Of a stretch of 7,982 bases of DNA, positions 5,895 to 7,982 are shown piece by piece. Under the pieces are notes generated by a model. That model was not told the origin of the DNA, searched no databases, and saw only the letters and a list, made by a program, of their open reading frames with translations. Every line of letters begins with the position of its first letter. The stretch's first letter is position 1. The translations under genes and the position numbers were made by a program. Origin of the DNA: Nitrospinota bacterium (GTDB lineage Bacteria; Nitrospinota_A; UBA7883; JACRLM01); the NCBI GenBank assembly GCA_015231995.1, contig JADGAO010000159.1, positions 1-7,982 on the forward strand. The letters run 5' to 3'.

Positions 5895-6776
5895 TTAACC
5901 AAGGAGCTGGAGCACCGTCTGCGGAACCAGGTTGGCCTGAGCCAAAATGGCCGTGGACGCCTGCACCAGTATCTGGTTTCTTGTGAACTTGGATATCTCC
6001 AGGGAGTAGTCGGCGTCGCGTATCTGAGACTCTGCGGCCTGCAGGTTCTCGGAGCTGACGGCCAGGTTGTTGATAGTGTGGACGAGCCTGTTCTGAACAG
6101 CGCCCAGTTTGCCGCGGGCTTCCGTCACTTTGGAGAGGGCCGAGTCGAGCCTGTTGAGCGAATCGAGGGCCGAATTGGCGTGCGTCACCGATATGTCGGT
6201 GATGTTGAGGCCTGTGGAGTCTATCGCGGTCAGGTCAACTTCCGTGTTCAGGCTTATGCGGTCGTTGGCCGTGGCCTGCATGCCGATATGGATGGCCACC
6301 GAACCGGCTCCAGCGCCGTTGTTCAATTGCACCGTGGCCATGTCGGAGGACATCGCGCCGTTGAGGAGTTTCTGTCCGTTAAACTCCGTGACGGTGGATA
6401 TCCTGTCTATTTCGTTTCTGAGCGCGTTGAACTCCCTGTTGATGGTCTGCCGTTCGGTTGATCCTACGGTGCCGGTGGCGGCCTGAGCGGCCAGTTCTCT
6501 CATACGAACGAGAATGGAGGCCTGCTCGGAGAGGGCGCCTTCCGCCGTGTTTATCATGCTCACGCCGTCGTTTGCGTTCCTAGAGGCCTGCTGGAGCGAC
6601 CGTATGTCCGACCTGAGGGCTTCGGATATGGCCAGTCCCGCCGCATCGTCCGCTCCACGGTTGATCCGAAGGCCGGAGGATAATTTTTCAAGAGAAGATG
6701 AAAGTGAACTGTTGTTGTTTGAAAGGTGCCGCTGGGCTGTGACAGAGTAAAGGTTGTTGTAAACTCGTAAGGCCAT
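5895..6776 (-). CDS. fliC: Flagellin
   Basis: A 293-residue flagellin, the filament subunit exported by the flagellar type III system. The N-terminal D0/D1 helices occupy ~1-140 and carry the conserved SSLEKLSSGLRINRGADDAAG (27-47), ANDGVSMINTAEGAL (68-82) and EFNGQKLLNG (131-140). The C-terminal D1/D0 region occupies ~205-293 and ends in TAILAQANLVPQTVLQLLG. The variable middle is short (~145-200), so the exposed domain is small. MRELAAQAA at 92-100 corresponds to the region used by TLR5 in enteric flagellins. The ATG follows GGGAGGAA at good spacing. It is transcribed alone, from a sigma-28-like promoter into its own terminator. The Ser/Thr-rich middle could be glycosylated, and a glycosyltransferase lies downstream, but that link is inference. 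Confidence 0.97.
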   Translation of the reverse strand: MALRVYNNLYSVTAQRHLSNNNSSLSSSLEKLSSGLRINRGADDAAGLAISEALRSDIRSLQQASRNANDGVSMINTAEGALSEQASILVRMRELAAQAATGTVGSTERQTINREFNALRNEIDRISTVTEFNGQKLLNGAMSSDMATVQLNNGAGAGSVAIHIGMQATANDRISLNTEVDLTAIDSTGLNITDISVTHANSALDSLNRLDSALSKVTEARGKLGAVQNRLVHTINNLAVSSENLQAAESQIRDADYSLEISKFTRNQILVQASTAILAQANLVPQTVLQLLG

Positions 6777-6863
6777 GACTAAATTCCTCCCTGATTCAAG
6801 TGGGCTCCAGCATCCTTGCTGAAGTTACTTTTGCCGCCAGCGGTTCGCCGCCGGAGCTTATTG

Positions 6864-6884
6864 GCTTCGGTTGTTTTCCGAAGC
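6864..6884 (-). promoter_or_regulatory. Stem-loop at the predicted 5' end of flagellin mRNA
   Basis: A perfect 7-bp stem, GCTTCGG (6864-6870) with CCGAAGC (6878-6884), and a 7-base loop. The sigma-28-like -10 box ends at 6892, so transcription should begin near 6885 and the RNA would start almost directly with this hairpin. 5'-terminal stems of this kind protect some abundant messages from decay. The role here is inferred. Confidence 0.6.
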
Positions 6885-6891
6885 TAGCTAC

Positions 6892-6919
6892 TTATCGTCT
6901 CCACGAAAAAATACCTTTA
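6892..6919 (-). promoter_or_regulatory. Sigma-28 (FliA-type) promoter of flagellin
   Basis: On the minus strand: TAAA (6919-6916), a 16-base spacer, then GACGATAA (6899-6892). The class-III flagellar consensus is TAAA, about 15 bases, then GCCGATAA, so the -10 matches at 7 of 8 positions. It lies ~115 bases before the flagellin ATG, the only gene downstream on that strand before the terminator. No other flagellar gene is in the window. Confidence 0.78.
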
Positions 6920-6975
6920 GGGTTTTTTTCAGGGGCGTGTTTCGGGAGGGGGCGTCAGAGCGTTGACGCGGGCCA

Positions 6976-7632
6976 TCAACTCAGGTTAAGGGAAGGGAGG
7001 ACGGCGTCCATTTCACGTATGATCCGGCTCATGACTTCATGCCTGGTCTTTAAAGAAGCCCTGTTGACCACAAGCCGCGCTGTGATATCCATTATCTTCT
7101 CCACTTCCACAAGGCCGTTCATCCTCAGGGTCTCCCCGGTGGATACCAGGTCAACTATCCGCTCCGACAACCCGACCAGCGGGGCAAGCTCGATGGAGCC
7201 GTACAGTTTTACTATCTCTATCTGCACGCCCCTTCCGGCGAAATGCGCTTCCGTGATATTCGGAAACTTGGTCGCCACTCTTATATGCGTCCATTCCTTG
7301 GGATTATCTTTTTCGGAAAGCTCCTTGGGTTCGGCAACCATCATCCTGCAGTAGCCGAACTTCAGGTCCAAAGGCTCGAACATGTCTTTCCCCTGTTCCG
7401 TCAGCACGTCCGAACCGGAGACTCCCATATCCGCCGCGCCGTTTTCCACATAGGTGGGGATGTCCGTGTCGCGGACGACGATTGCTTTGCCCATGCCGCT
7501 TTTGGCCGTGAAGATAAGCCGCCTGCTGTCTGAGAGGGCTTCCGTGAAATCCAGCCCCACAGCCGCAAATAGCTGGACGGCCGGTTTAAGGTTTCTTCCT
7601 TTCGGGAGGGCGACTGTTATCTGGGCGGACAT
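6976..7632 (-). CDS. hisG: ATP phosphoribosyltransferase, short form
   Basis: Catalyses the first step of histidine synthesis, joining ATP and PRPP to give phosphoribosyl-ATP, in the cytoplasm. It has 218 residues: ALPKGR at 8-13, RDTDIPTYVENGAADMGVSG at 54-73 and the HisG signature ELAPLVGLSERIVDLVSTGE at 148-167 with the PRPP-binding loop DLVSTGETL. The length matches the short form (HisGS), which lacks the C-terminal regulatory domain and in known systems needs HisZ for activity and feedback control. No hisZ or other his gene is in the window, so any partner lies elsewhere. The ATG follows AAGGAGA at 11 bases. It stands alone between flagellin and tRNA-Ser. No good terminator is seen after its stop. 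Confidence 0.96.
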   Translation of the reverse strand: MSAQITVALPKGRNLKPAVQLFAAVGLDFTEALSDSRRLIFTAKSGMGKAIVVRDTDIPTYVENGAADMGVSGSDVLTEQGKDMFEPLDLKFGYCRMMVAEPKELSEKDNPKEWTHIRVATKFPNITEAHFAGRGVQIEIVKLYGSIELAPLVGLSERIVDLVSTGETLRMNGLVEVEKIMDITARLVVNRASLKTRHEVMSRIIREMDAVLPSLNLS

Positions 7633-7677
7633 CGTAATTTATCTCCTTGTTAAACTGACCCGCAGGACGGATATTTC

Positions 7678-7683
7678 ATTATA
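7678..7683 (-). promoter_or_regulatory. Probable -10 box of hisG
   Basis: A perfect TATAAT on the minus strand, preceded by TT, ends 45 bases before the hisG ATG. At 16-18 bases upstream there is no good -35 (TGGCTT or ATGGCT at best), so the promoter is weak or activator-dependent. It would be back-to-back with the tRNA-Ser promoter. Confidence 0.5.
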
Positions 7684-7708
7684 AAGCGCCAGAATACGAA
7701 AGCCATTG

Positions 7709-7737
7709 TTGCAGATGTGATTAAGCGCGTCTATAAT
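7709..7737 (+). promoter_or_regulatory. Sigma-70-type promoter of tRNA-Ser
   Basis: TTGCAG (7709-7714), a 17-base spacer and a perfect TATAAT (7732-7737), ending 16 bases before the tRNA. It has the same layout as the tRNA-Gln promoter (17-base spacer, perfect -10, short leader). Confidence 0.8.
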
Positions 7738-7753
7738 CACATGTTCCTGGTGT

Positions 7754-7846
7754 GGAGAGATGACCGAGTTGGCCGAAGGTGCACGCCTGCTAAGCGTGTG
7801 TAGGGGTAAAACCTTACCGCGGGTTCGAATCCCGCTCTCTCCGCCA
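7754..7846 (+). tRNA. tRNA-Ser(GCT)
   Basis: A class-II cloverleaf with the acceptor GGAGAGA / TCTCTCC, discriminator G and encoded CCA (7844-7846). The anticodon stem CACGC/GCGTG encloses the loop CTGCTAA with anticodon GCT (7789-7791). There is a long variable arm (about 7800-7818) and the T arm GCGGG-TTCGAAT-CCCGC. It reads AGC/AGU serine codons. No clear terminator follows. Confidence 0.97.
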
Positions 7847-7927
7847 GTTTACCATTCGAACTCATCCGATAAGTCTATCTAATACATTGCATTATGCTTA
7901 AATGGCAATCCAGGGAACCGTGGTAAC

Positions 7928-7982
7928 TTATCCCGGATTCCGAAGTTGAAAACGCTTTGGCTCCTGATTGCTTTGTTTTTCA
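7928..7982. repeat. Start of a dispersed repeat, cut by the window edge
   Basis: Positions 7928-7950 are an exact 23-base match, inverted, to 5520-5542. Positions 7941-7970 match 5342-5371 at 25 of 30 (shared GCTCCTGATT). The element probably continues past the edge. The 81 bases between tRNA-Ser and this repeat (7847-7927) show no gene or convincing signal. Confidence 0.6.

Noticed and set aside
5895..6461. Plus-strand frames (5880-6461, 6109-6486) opposite flagellin
   Set aside because: Flagellin on the minus strand is certain, and the antisense frames resemble nothing.
6952..6969. GCGTCA / TGACGC inverted repeat after hisG as a terminator
   Set aside because: The stem is only 6 bp and no T tract follows on the minus strand.
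7754..7982. tRNA-Ser as an integration site of a mobile island
   Set aside because: No integrase and no duplicated tRNA 3' end are visible in the window.

Overview
The window looks like a chromosomal segment of a flagellated Gram-negative bacterium of moderate-to-high GC content. The evidence is a flagellin preceded by a sigma-28-like promoter, a short-form HisG, and a chagasin-type inhibitor with a lipoprotein signal. The intergenic gaps are full of palindromic repeats of the TCATTCTGAG, GTCATTGCGAGGAGC, GTAGGGGCGACCC and CCCCTTAGTAAGGGG types. From general knowledge such repeats are common in deltaproteobacterial, Nitrospirota/Nitrospinota-like and related environmental genomes, but the sequence alone does not fix the phylum.

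Layout, left to right. (1) Positions 2-1507 (+): the 3' part of a surface or secreted protein with two Fn3-like domains followed by six 55-residue FG-GAP/VCBS repeats, closed by a strong terminator (1533-1568). (2) 1569-1829: non-coding, with two tandem palindromic repeat elements and several fragments of the same family. (3) 1830-2234 (-): chagasin-family (I42) cysteine-peptidase inhibitor lipoprotein, converging on gene 1. (4) 2315-2388 (-): tRNA-Gln(CTG), with a near-consensus promoter that reaches into the end of the next gene. (5) 2415-4199 (-): B12-binding-like radical SAM protein with an unrecognised C-terminal domain. (6) 4206-4295: nested double-hairpin repeat. (7) 4305-5315 (-): family-2 glycosyltransferase with C-terminal TPR repeats. 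(8) 5316-5894: about 580 bases without a convincing gene, holding at least four repeat families, including a string of five consecutive hairpins, and ending in the flagellin terminator. (9) 5895-6776 (-): flagellin, with a sigma-28-like promoter and a stem-loop at the predicted 5' end of its mRNA. (10) 6976-7632 (-): hisG, short form. (11) 7709-7846 (+): promoter and tRNA-Ser(GCT), divergent from hisG. (12) 7847-7982: no gene seen; the last ~55 bases are the start of a repeat also present at 5341-5542.

How the genes fit together. Flagellin, the TPR glycosyltransferase and the radical SAM protein lie in the same direction, in that order of transcription. This suggests, without proving, a small surface-glycan or flagellin-modification neighbourhood. 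The flagellin terminator and its own promoter make flagellin a separate unit, and the glycosyltransferase and radical SAM gene may share a transcript across the 105-base gap. hisG and the tRNAs are housekeeping genes with their own promoters. No integrase, transposase, CRISPR array or defence system is visible. The least ordinary content is the density and architecture of non-coding palindromic repeats.
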